Shown: positions 8,943 to 15,405 of the stretch, one piece after another
Layout of the letters: every line of letters starts with the position of its first letter
Numbering within the stretch: the stretch's first letter is position 1
NCBI GenBank assembly: GCA_915063485.1
Contig: CAJZDJ010000046.1
Location: 1-15,405, forward strand
DNA: 15,405 nt
Origin: an uncultured Actinomyces sp.
Lineage (GTDB): Bacteria > Actinomycetota > Actinomycetes > Actinomycetales > Actinomycetaceae
Reading direction: 5' to 3'
Translations under genes and position numbers: made by a program
The notes under the pieces: generated by a model
The model's input: only the letters and a program-made list of their open reading frames with translations
Database searches by the model: none
What the model was told of the DNA's origin: nothing

Positions 8943-9867
8943 TCGTGATCAGCTGGCGAAAGCCTTAGAAACATACCTTTCGCACCTGCGGGTAGAGCGC
9001 GGCTTAAGTCAGAATACCGCTGGAGCTTACCAGCGCGACTTAAGCCGTTACGTTAATTTTCTCCGCAGTCGCGCAGTCACTGACCCTAGTGCTATCACCA
9101 GCACTGATGTCAGTGACTTTCTTCTTGCTATTCGCTCCGGGGCCGACGGCGCCTCGCCTTTAGCCCCTTCCTCAGCCTCACGTTGTATTACGGCTGTGCG
9201 TGGCTGGCATAAGTTCATTGCTGAAGAAGGCATAACCGTAGATAACCCAGCGGCCCAAGTGAAACCGCCAGCTATCGCTAAGCGACTACCTAAAGCCCTG
9301 TCTATCTCCCAGGTGGAGGCTTTGATAGAGGCCGCCAATATTGATGACTCTCCTTTAGGTCTACGTGATCGGGCCCTGATTGAGTTGCTTTACGCCACCG
9401 GAGCGCGTATTTCTGAAGTAGTTTCACTAAGTATCGATGATTTTGACCGTGACAACGGTGTAGTGCGCCTATTTGGTAAAGGCTCAAAAGAACGCCTGGT
9501 GCCGGTAGGGCGCTACGCCCTGGCTGCCTTGGATGCTTACCTGGTGCAATCACGCCCTATCCTTGGTCTAAAAGGCACCGGTTCACCAGCTATTTTCCTA
9601 AATACTTTAGGTAGGCCCTTAAGCCGTCAAAGTGCTTGGGCCGTGCTGCAAGGCGCAGCTAAACGTGCAAACTTAAGCGAGCATATTTCGCCGCACACTT
9701 TGCGTCACTCATTTGCCACCCATCTACTAAACGGTGGGGCAGACGTGCGCGTAGTGCAGGAAATGCTCGGTCATGCCTCGGTAACCACTACGCAGATATA
9801 CACCAAAGTCACCATCGACCATCTGCGCGAGGTATATGCCACCAGCCACCCGCGAGCACGCGGCTAA
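8935..9867 (+). CDS. xerD: Site-specific tyrosine recombinase XerD
   Basis: XerD, with XerC, resolves chromosome dimers at dif during division. The 310-residue product has an N-terminal SAM-like core-binding domain (YLSHLRVERGLSQNTAGAYQ) and a C-terminal catalytic domain. All active-site residues are present: Arg158 (ATGARISE), Lys182 (GKGSKER), His254 and Arg257 (HTLRHSF), His280 (LGHASVTT) and nucleophile Tyr289 (QIYT). Length and motif spacing fit the housekeeping Xer proteins rather than a phage integrase, and no att sites are visible. The start is an unusual TTG at 8935, 8 nt inside secG and without a clear Shine-Dalgarno sequence, so it probably depends on coupling to secG translation. 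parA follows, as in the usual actinobacterial xerD-parA block. Confidence 0.93.
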   Translation: MPDRDQLAKALETYLSHLRVERGLSQNTAGAYQRDLSRYVNFLRSRAVTDPSAITSTDVSDFLLAIRSGADGASPLAPSSASRCITAVRGWHKFIAEEGITVDNPAAQVKPPAIAKRLPKALSISQVEALIEAANIDDSPLGLRDRALIELLYATGARISEVVSLSIDDFDRDNGVVRLFGKGSKERLVPVGRYALAALDAYLVQSRPILGLKGTGSPAIFLNTLGRPLSRQSAWAVLQGAAKRANLSEHISPHTLRHSFATHLLNGGADVRVVQEMLGHASVTTTQIYTKVTIDHLREVYATSHPRARG

Positions 9868-9912
9868 AAATCCCTCAAATAAGTTTGCTCTTAGCTATCC
9901 GGCGCGGCTGGC

Positions 9913-9941
9913 CTGGTTTTAAAGCCAGCTTGCACTAGGCT
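9913..9941 (+). promoter_or_regulatory. Possible promoter for a leaderless parA transcript
   Basis: TAGGCT at 9936-9941 lies exactly -12 to -7 from the GTG start at 9948 and fits the TANNNT -10 pattern. There is no Shine-Dalgarno sequence. No good -35 is present. An imperfect inverted repeat CTGGTTTT/AAAGCCAG (9913-9928) occupies that region and may instead be a weak xerD terminator. Confidence 0.4.
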
Positions 9942-9947
9942 TGAGCC

Positions 9948-10808
9948 GTGAACGATTCCCAGCAACCCGGCAACGACACCCACGAACTACCGGTCGTGGA
10001 TTTTCCGGTTCCCATGCCGTTGGATGCTCACGGCCCAGCTCGAGTTATCTCGGTATGTAACCAGAAAGGTGGGGTAGGTAAAACTACTACCACCATTAAC
10101 TTGGCAGCTGCACTGGCAGAATATGGCCGTAAAGTGTTGATCGTTGACTTTGATCCGCAAGGTGCGGCCTCAGCTGGTTTGGGTATCAACTCTAATGTCT
10201 TGGACACCACTATCTATGATCTGCTAGTGGCTAACCGTCCAGATGTGCGCCCAGCCATTCACCACACTGCGGTGGAGGGGCTAGATATTGTTCCTGCCAA
10301 CATTGACCTATCTGCCGCTGAGGTGCAGCTGGTTAACGAGGTGGCCCGCGAGCAGGCTTTGCATCGAGTGCTGCGTCCAATCATGGACGACTACGACGTT
10401 ATCTTTGTAGACTGTCAGCCTTCGCTAGGTTTGCTTACCATTAATGCTCTAACTGCTTCACACGGGGTGTTGATTCCCCTAGAAACTGAGTTTTTTGCGC
10501 TACGTGGTGTGGCATTGCTAGTTGAGACTGTTGATCGTATTCGTGATCGTCTAAACCCACGACTACAAATTGACGGTATTTTGGCCACCATGGTTGACCC
10601 GCGCACTTTGCACTCCCGTGAAGTGCTTGAGCGCTTAGAAGAAGCTTTCCAAGAGCGGCTTTACAATACTCAGATTCGCCGTACAGTTAAGTTCCCTGAC
10701 GCGTCTGTGGCTAGCGAGCCAATCACCGTGTATGCGCCCACCCATCCGGGGGCTGAGGCTTATCGTCGCTTGGCCCGTGAAGTGATCTCACGCGGTAACG
10801 TGGCCTAG
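9948..10808 (+). CDS. ParA/Soj-family ATPase
   Basis: This is a deviant-Walker ParA/MinD-superfamily ATPase of the kind found beside xerD and scpA/scpB in actinobacteria. The 286-residue product has about 28 non-conserved residues, then RVISVCNQKGGVGKTTTTINLA (the Walker A KGGVGKTT is 40-47, with signature Lys40), the switch DFDPQGAAS, and the Walker B region VIFVDCQPSLG. It lacks a DNA-binding N-terminal domain and no parB lies next to it, so it is probably not the origin-proximal partition ATPase; its exact role is unknown. The GTG start has no Shine-Dalgarno sequence but a -10-like hexamer is correctly placed for a leaderless message. The next gene is rluB rather than the expected scpA. 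Confidence 0.92.
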   Translation: MNDSQQPGNDTHELPVVDFPVPMPLDAHGPARVISVCNQKGGVGKTTTTINLAAALAEYGRKVLIVDFDPQGAASAGLGINSNVLDTTIYDLLVANRPDVRPAIHHTAVEGLDIVPANIDLSAAEVQLVNEVAREQALHRVLRPIMDDYDVIFVDCQPSLGLLTINALTASHGVLIPLETEFFALRGVALLVETVDRIRDRLNPRLQIDGILATMVDPRTLHSREVLERLEEAFQERLYNTQIRRTVKFPDASVASEPITVYAPTHPGAEAYRRLAREVISRGNVA

Positions 10809-10813
10809 AAGCG

Positions 10814-10843
10814 GCTGAGGCTAGATAGCGTTTATGCCTCAGC
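10814..10843 (+). repeat. Hairpin in the parA-rluB spacer
   Basis: GCTGAGGC (10814-10821) pairs exactly with GCCTCAGC (10836-10843) around a 14-nt loop. It lies just after the parA stop and fills most of the 52-nt spacer. There is no T-run. It may be a weak terminator or a processing site at the place where scpA and scpB are missing. Confidence 0.6.
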
Positions 10844-10860
10844 AATGAGAAGATTAAAGG

Positions 10861-11757
10861 GTGAGTGACGTTTCCCTTGATTTTTCAGGTCAAGAATTTT
10901 ATGACGACGACGACCTGGAAGAAATAGAAGTTGATGACAGCGATTTTGAGCTGTCTACTGGTCATGCTGATGCGGATAAATCAGGCGGTGGGCTCCATGA
11001 TCCACATCAGGAGCAAGGGGAGCGTCTACAAAAAGTCTTAGCTCACGCTGGTGTGGGTTCTAGACGCATGAGCGAAAAGCTGATTGCTGCTGGTCGGGTA
11101 AGTGTAGACGGTGTCAAGGTTAGGGATATGGGCTTGCGAGTTGATCCGCAAACCCAGGAAATCCGTGTTGACGGCCAGCGCATTTTGGCCGATCCAGACG
11201 TGATCACGGTGATGCTTAATAAGCCCACCGGGGTGGTAACCACCATGGAAGATCCGCAGGGACGTCCGACTGTGGCCGCCTTCGGACGCCGCTATGTAGA
11301 AGAGCACAAGCTTGGCTCAATCCGTTTAGTTCATGTAGGTCGTTTGGATACTGATACTGAGGGTTTATTGCTACTGAGTAATGATGGTCAGCTTTCGCAT
11401 CGTTTGATGCATCCCTCGTATGAGACCTCAAAAACCTATATAGCCATTGTTAAAGGCAAGTTTGAGCGCGGCACTGCGCGAAAGTTACAGCGCGGCATTG
11501 AACTAGATGATGGCCCTATTAATGCCGATAAGGTAACCATTAAAGAAGCCACTAAGGCTGGCTCGATTGTGGAGGTTACGCTTCACAGTGGCAGGAACCG
11601 GATTGTGCGCCGCATGCTAGCAGCAGTAGGTCACCCAGTGCAGCGTCTGGCGCGTACCCGCATTGCTAATTTGCATTTAGGTTCGCTTGCCCCTGGTCAA
11701 ATGCGTGCCTTAACTAGTGAAGAAATTATGGAGCTACAGCGAGAGCTAGAACTGTGA
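10861..11757 (+). CDS. rluB: 23S rRNA pseudouridine synthase, RluB/RsuA family
   Basis: The enzyme isomerises a specific uridine in rRNA to pseudouridine; by its usual neighbours it is the RluB type acting on 23S rRNA, though RsuA/RluE specificity cannot be excluded. The 298-residue product has an N-terminal S4 RNA-binding domain (ERLQKVLAHAGVGSRR to about residue 110). The catalytic domain follows with VGRLDTDTEGLLLL, in which Asp163 is the nucleophile, then KTYIAIVKG and SGRNRIVRRMLAAVGHPV. The first 50 residues are an acidic, low-complexity tail (DDDDLEEIEVDDSD), probably disordered. The GTG start has only a weak GAGAAG (10847-10852) ahead. Its stop overlaps the tyrA start by 4 nt (GTGA), so the two are translationally coupled. 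Confidence 0.94.
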   Translation: MSDVSLDFSGQEFYDDDDLEEIEVDDSDFELSTGHADADKSGGGLHDPHQEQGERLQKVLAHAGVGSRRMSEKLIAAGRVSVDGVKVRDMGLRVDPQTQEIRVDGQRILADPDVITVMLNKPTGVVTTMEDPQGRPTVAAFGRRYVEEHKLGSIRLVHVGRLDTDTEGLLLLSNDGQLSHRLMHPSYETSKTYIAIVKGKFERGTARKLQRGIELDDGPINADKVTIKEATKAGSIVEVTLHSGRNRIVRRMLAAVGHPVQRLARTRIANLHLGSLAPGQMRALTSEEIMELQRELEL

Positions 11758-13010
11758 CTGAGCTGCAAGAGGGACAAAACCCCGCAAGTGACGCCTCTAA
11801 AGCAGGGGAGGGGGTTGCACCCAAGGCACTAGACGGCGTCAAGGATGCGCCAGGCCAGGCGCTTGCTAATAAGCTAGACAGTGTCAGTTTAGCTGCTGCC
11901 TCCACGAACTTGATTACCGAACCCGCGCCATTAGTTAACTCGCCAGTACTGATTATTGGGGCAGGTTTGCTAGGAGCCAGTATTGGTTTAGCCCTAACAC
12001 GCGCTGGCGTGCAGGTATGGCTAGAAGACTCTTCGCCCACCGGCCTAGAACTAGCTTGTGACTTAGGTGCAGGCCAGCCGTTATCTGCCCAGCCTGCGCC
12101 GGCGCCAGCCCTAGTAGTGGTGGCCACGCCCCCGGATGTGGCCGGCGACGTCGTCGTACACGCCCTACGCAACTACCCCGGCGCCGTCGTAACTGACGTA
12201 GCCAGCGTAAAAGAACCCATTGCCAAGCGCGTACTAGAGTGCGTACCTAACCTAGCCCAGCGCTACGTAGGCTCCCACCCCATGGCGGGCCGCGAGCGCT
12301 CCGGGGCGGCTAGTGCCCGCGCAGACCTGTTCGACGCGCGCCCCTGGGTATTGGTAGCAACCCCTGTCACCAGTCCAAATTCCTTAAGCGCAGTGCGTCA
12401 ACTAGCCATTGACCTGGGTGCGTTACCCACTCAGCTAGGTGCAGCCGAACATGACCGGGCGGTGGCGCTAATATCGCACACCCCGCAACTAGTAGCCTCA
12501 GCGCTAGCCGCACGTCTAGAACAAGCCCCCGAAGTGGCCTTAAACCTAGCCGGTCAAGGGCTGCGTGACACCACCCGTATTGCCGCCTCCGATCCGCGCC
12601 TGTGGGCAGCCATCCTAAACGCCAACCGCTCCTCGGTAGCCCAAGTGCTACGTGAACTGCGGGTGGATATAGACGACCTGATCGAGGCGCTGGAACAGGG
12701 ACGCGCCTCGGTGGGCACAGTCGTAGACGTAATGCAACGCGGCAATCTGGGCCGTGACCGTATTCCGGGTAAACACGGCGGGGCCCCCAGTCGATACGCC
12801 GAAGTAATGGTGCTGATCCCAGACGCTCCCGGGCAGCTAGCGCGGCTATTTAACGATGTGGGCGCGGCCCAAGTAAATATTGAAGACCTGGTGATCGAGC
12901 ACTCGGCAGGTCAGCGTCAAGGCCTGGCCACATTACTGGTGGCGCCGGCGGCGGCGGTGGGGCTGCGACAAGCTTTAGAGCAGCAGGGATGGAAGATAGT
13001 GGCTAATTAA
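11754..13010 (+). CDS. tyrA: Prephenate dehydrogenase with C-terminal ACT domain
   Basis: The enzyme oxidatively decarboxylates prephenate to 4-hydroxyphenylpyruvate for tyrosine synthesis. The 418-residue product has a Rossmann domain beginning VLIIGAGLLGASIG (GAGLLG at 69-74), then VTDVASVKEPI and the substrate-site GSHPMAGRERSG. An all-helical dimerisation domain follows, and an ACT domain (about 348-418, EVMVLIPDAPGQL) likely mediates tyrosine feedback. Roughly 62 Ala-rich, non-conserved residues precede the NAD domain. The GTG start at 11754 is preferred because it overlaps the rluB stop in GTGA, but a TTG near codon 53 could be the true start. Arogenate cannot be excluded as substrate. 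Parts of this gene (12100-12600) are much richer in C than neighbouring genes. Confidence 0.92.
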   Translation: MTELQEGQNPASDASKAGEGVAPKALDGVKDAPGQALANKLDSVSLAAASTNLITEPAPLVNSPVLIIGAGLLGASIGLALTRAGVQVWLEDSSPTGLELACDLGAGQPLSAQPAPAPALVVVATPPDVAGDVVVHALRNYPGAVVTDVASVKEPIAKRVLECVPNLAQRYVGSHPMAGRERSGAASARADLFDARPWVLVATPVTSPNSLSAVRQLAIDLGALPTQLGAAEHDRAVALISHTPQLVASALAARLEQAPEVALNLAGQGLRDTTRIAASDPRLWAAILNANRSSVAQVLRELRVDIDDLIEALEQGRASVGTVVDVMQRGNLGRDRIPGKHGGAPSRYAEVMVLIPDAPGQLARLFNDVGAAQVNIEDLVIEHSAGQRQGLATLLVAPAAAVGLRQALEQQGWKIVAN

Positions 13011-13045
13011 ACCCTGCGCCGCTAGCGCTAAAACGTGGTATCTGG

Positions 13046-13090
13046 CTTGTTTACATGGCAAGCTGACACTAGAAGCTTAAAATTTAGGAG
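13046..13090 (+). promoter_or_regulatory. Possible promoter and ribosome-binding site of cmk-der
   Basis: The 86-nt tyrA-cmk spacer carries TTGTTT (13047-13052) and, after a 17-nt spacer, TAGAAG (13070-13075), a weak sigma-70-type pair. A small inverted repeat GCTTG/CAAGC (13045-13049 with 13059-13063) overlaps the -35. TAGGAG at 13085-13090 is a good Shine-Dalgarno sequence 6 nt before the ATG. Confidence 0.35.
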
Positions 13091-13096
13091 TAAAAG

Positions 13097-15232
13097 ATGG
13101 GGATTGTTGTAGCTATCGACGGGCCGAGCGGCTCGGGTAAATCATCTGTGTCCCTGGCGGTAGCCCGCCAGCTGCAACTGGCCTACCTGGATACGGGGGC
13201 CATGTATCGCGCAGCCGCCTGGTGGTGCGAACATTTAGGGATCGATCTAGAAGATCAAGAAGGCGTCAGCGACGCTGTCATTTCCATGCCTCTACACATG
13301 GACACTGACCCTGAGCACCCTGGGCTAAGCGTGGATGGCACCGATATTGCCCAGGCCATTCGTGAGCCGCATATCTCTGCGGTAGTTTCCAAGATTGCTG
13401 CAAACCTGGATGTGCGCGCTGAACTAGGTCGCCGCCAGCGTGAATTGATTGAGCATGGCGCAGCCAATGGCGGCATTGTGGCAGAAGGACGCGACATTAC
13501 CACCGTGATTGCGCCTGATGCGCAGGTACGCCTACTAATTACCGCCTCCGAGGAAGCTCGCCTAGAGCGCCGCGCCGCCCAGTTAGAGGCCGCCGGTAAG
13601 AGCGTAGATGCAGCTGCTCTGCGTGACCAGGTGCTACGGCGCGACCGCGACGACGCTAAAGTTTCCCAATTCCTTGAGGCTCCCGAAGGCGTCACCCTAG
13701 TTGACACCTCCAACTTGGACTTTAACCAAAGTGTTGAAAAGGTCAGTGAGCTAGTGCGCGCAGCCATTGAGGAAGACCAGGCGCTGGGGGAGAGCGAGCG
13801 CCTACGCACCGATGCCATGCGCGCTACTTTGAGCGAATATGATCTAGATGCTGAAGACTTAGCGTTACTAGATGGTCCCGCCCGTAACGGTGCTGAAGAA
13901 AAAAATGAGGCTGGTTTACCCGTGCTGGCCGTGGTTGGCCGCCCTAACGTAGGTAAATCCACGCTGGTCAACCGTGTACTAGGGCGACGCGAGGCAGTAG
14001 TTCAAGACCGCCCCGGAGTGACTCGCGACCGCGTTTCCTACCCGGCCCACTGGGCTGGACGCGACTTCACCATTGTTGACACTGGCGGTTGGGAAGTTGA
14101 TGTCGCCGGGCTGGACGCCTCGGTAGCTTCCCAGGCTGAGGTGGCAATCGAAATGGCTGACGCAGTGCTGCTGGTAGTGGATGCTACCGTGGGCATTACC
14201 GAAACTGACGCCCAGGTAGTTAAGCTGCTGCGTCGCTCTGGCAAGCCAGTGGTGCTGGCCGCTAACAAGGTGGATTCTTCTGCGCAGGAAGCCGACGCCT
14301 ATGCGCTGTGGAATCTTGGCTTGGGAGAGCCTTACCCTGTATCCGCGCTACACGGGCGCGGTAGTGGTGATGTGCTAGATGCCTGTATGAAAATTTTGCC
14401 TCTAGTTAGCGCGGTTGCTGGCCCGGCCCCTGAGGGTAACTTGCACCGAGTGGCACTGGTGGGTCGCCCCAATGTGGGTAAGTCTTCTTTGCTTAACTCC
14501 ATTGCGGGCTCGCAGCGTGTAGTGGTTAATGAGTTGGCTGGCACCACCCGTGACCCGGTTGACGAAATCATTGAGCTTGACGGGCGCAAGTGGGTGTTTG
14601 TTGACACTGCAGGTATCCGCCGGCGCGTCAAGCAGTCTCGCGGCGCTGATTTCTACGCGGTTTTGCGTACTCAGGCTGCCATTGAAAAAGCTGAAGTAGC
14701 CGTGGTGCTACTGGATGGCTCTGATGTGGTCAGCGAGCAGGATGTGCGCGTAATCCAGCAGGTAGTTGACGCTGGTCGCGCCTTGGTGTTGGTTAACAAC
14801 AAGTGGGACCTGGTAGATGAGGATCGCCAGGCACAGCTTAAGTGGGAGATTGAAAAAGACCTGGCCCACGTTTCCTGGGCGCCGCATATTAACCTGGCAG
14901 CTAAGACCGGTTGGCACACTAACCGTTTGGTGCGTGCTCTCGACGCCGCCCTTGAGGGTTGGTACACCCGTATTCCGACGGCGCGACTAAACGCCTTCCT
15001 AGGGGAGTTGCAGGCTGCTAACCCGCACCCGCTGCGTGGAGGTAAGCAGCCACGTATCTTGTTTGGGGCGCAGGTGCAGGTGGCGCCGCCGCGCGTAGTG
15101 CTGTTTACTACCGGTTTCTTGGACCCAGGTTATCGCCGCTTTATTGAGCGCCGTTTGCGTGAAGAATTTGGCTTTACTGGTTCTCCTATCCAGATCGGTG
15201 TACGTGTGCGTGAGAAGCGTAAGCGTAAGTGA
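13097..15232 (+). CDS. cmk-der: Bifunctional cytidylate kinase / ribosome-assembly GTPase Der
   Basis: One 711-residue reading frame joins two essential enzymes. Residues 1 to about 225 are cytidylate kinase, which phosphorylates CMP and dCMP: P-loop GPSGSGKS at 9-16, then [11 protein letters not shown] and AEGRDITTV. After a roughly 50-residue acidic linker comes Der (EngA), a tandem GTPase needed for 50S ribosome assembly. Its first G domain has GRPNVGKS at 281-288, DTGGWE and NKVD. The second has GRPNVGKS at 456-463, DTAGIRRR and NKWD. A KH-like domain and a basic RKRK tail follow. cmk and der are adjacent separate genes in many actinobacteria; the fused form is known in some lineages. No frameshift or internal stop is present. 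The ATG has TAGGAG at 6-nt spacing. Confidence 0.96.
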   Translation: MGIVVAIDGPSGSGKSSVSLAVARQLQLAYLDTGAMYRAAAWWCEHLGIDLEDQEGVSDAVISMPLHMDTDPEHPGLSVDGTDIAQAIREPHISAVVSKIAANLDVRAELGRRQRELIEHGAANGGIVAEGRDITTVIAPDAQVRLLITASEEARLERRAAQLEAAGKSVDAAALRDQVLRRDRDDAKVSQFLEAPEGVTLVDTSNLDFNQSVEKVSELVRAAIEEDQALGESERLRTDAMRATLSEYDLDAEDLALLDGPARNGAEEKNEAGLPVLAVVGRPNVGKSTLVNRVLGRREAVVQDRPGVTRDRVSYPAHWAGRDFTIVDTGGWEVDVAGLDASVASQAEVAIEMADAVLLVVDATVGITETDAQVVKLLRRSGKPVVLAANKVDSSAQEADAYALWNLGLGEPYPVSALHGRGSGDVLDACMKILPLVSAVAGPAPEGNLHRVALVGRPNVGKSSLLNSIAGSQRVVVNELAGTTRDPVDEIIELDGRKWVFVDTAGIRRRVKQSRGADFYAVLRTQAAIEKAEVAVVLLDGSDVVSEQDVRVIQQVVDAGRALVLVNNKWDLVDEDRQAQLKWEIEKDLAHVSWAPHINLAAKTGWHTNRLVRALDAALEGWYTRIPTARLNAFLGELQAANPHPLRGGKQPRILFGAQVQVAPPRVVLFTTGFLDPGYRRFIERRLREEFGFTGSPIQIGVRVREKRKRK

Positions 15233-15334
15233 CCAAATAAAAGTGACGTAGCTCATTAGGTTTAAATTTCCCTTTGAGTGGTTGCTTGCGGTAGTCTCTT
15301 ATCCGTTGCGAGCGAAGAGAAAGTCGTAAGCACA
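15233..15334 (+). promoter_or_regulatory. Spacer with possible tRNA-Pro promoter
   Basis: This 102-nt spacer has no clear terminator for cmk-der. TTGAGT (15274-15279) and TCTTAT (15297-15302) are 17 nt apart and form a weak promoter for the tRNA gene; TAGTCT (15292-15297) is an alternative -10. TCTCTT/AAGAGA (15295-15300 with 15315-15320) could form a small stem-loop in the precursor leader. Confidence 0.3.

Positions 15335-15405
<71 letters not shown>

Noticed and set aside
8935..9867. Tyrosine recombinase as part of a mobile element
   Set aside because: Sequence, length and linkage to parA fit housekeeping XerD; no att repeats, excisionase or cargo genes are present, and although tRNA genes flank the window no duplicated tRNA end was seen.
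13255..13971. A 238-residue open frame on the minus strand inside cmk-der
   Set aside because: The translation is Ser/Arg/Ala-rich, typical of an antisense shadow, and the + strand carries an intact enzyme.

Overview
The window is a stretch of core chromosome from a mid-GC actinobacterium. The gene order uvrC-rapZ-yvcK-whiA-gap-pgk-tpiA-secG, the presence of WhiA, the fused cmk-der gene and a ParA-RluB-TyrA-Cmk block are all actinobacterial hallmarks. The moderate base composition, frequent CTA leucine codons and fused cmk-der suggest the Actinomycetaceae or a close relative. That placement is an inference; no species can be read from the sequence. All protein genes lie on the + strand, and the window is bracketed by two partial tRNA genes: tRNA-Val(GAC) at the left edge and tRNA-Pro(GGG) at the right edge.

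Layout. (1) 1-85: the 3' part of tRNA-Val and its intrinsic terminator. (2) 104-5116: uvrC (excision repair), rapZ (P-loop protein), yvcK (CofD-like) and whiA (sporulation/division-type regulator); the last three are tightly packed. (3) 5117-5397: a 281-nt intergenic region with a perfect 38-bp palindrome and a hairpin-rich gap leader. (4) 5398-8530: gap, pgk and tpiA, the triose-phosphate part of glycolysis, with highly-expressed-gene codon use, a cluster of three hairpins between gap and pgk, and a terminator after tpiA. (5) 8700-9867: secG overlapping xerD by 8 nt. (6) 9948-13010: parA, an RluB-type 23S pseudouridine synthase, and prephenate dehydrogenase tyrA. (7) 13097-15232: a single gene encoding cytidylate kinase fused to the ribosome-assembly GTPase Der. 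(8) 15335-15405: tRNA-Pro, cut by the window edge.

How the genes fit together: the content is housekeeping (DNA repair, cell-envelope and division control, central glycolysis, Sec export, chromosome dimer resolution and segregation, ribosome maturation, tyrosine synthesis, CMP phosphorylation). I saw no mobile element, CRISPR array, defence system or biosynthetic cluster, and no convincing undescribed multi-gene system. The points worth a second look are mostly local. scpA and scpB are missing from the place between parA and rluB where actinobacteria usually carry them. secG is joined directly to xerD. A perfect palindrome with a DosR-box-like core lies upstream of gap. Structured RNA is likely around gap and pgk. 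Several genes (uvrC, rapZ, parA) appear to start with little or no 5' leader.
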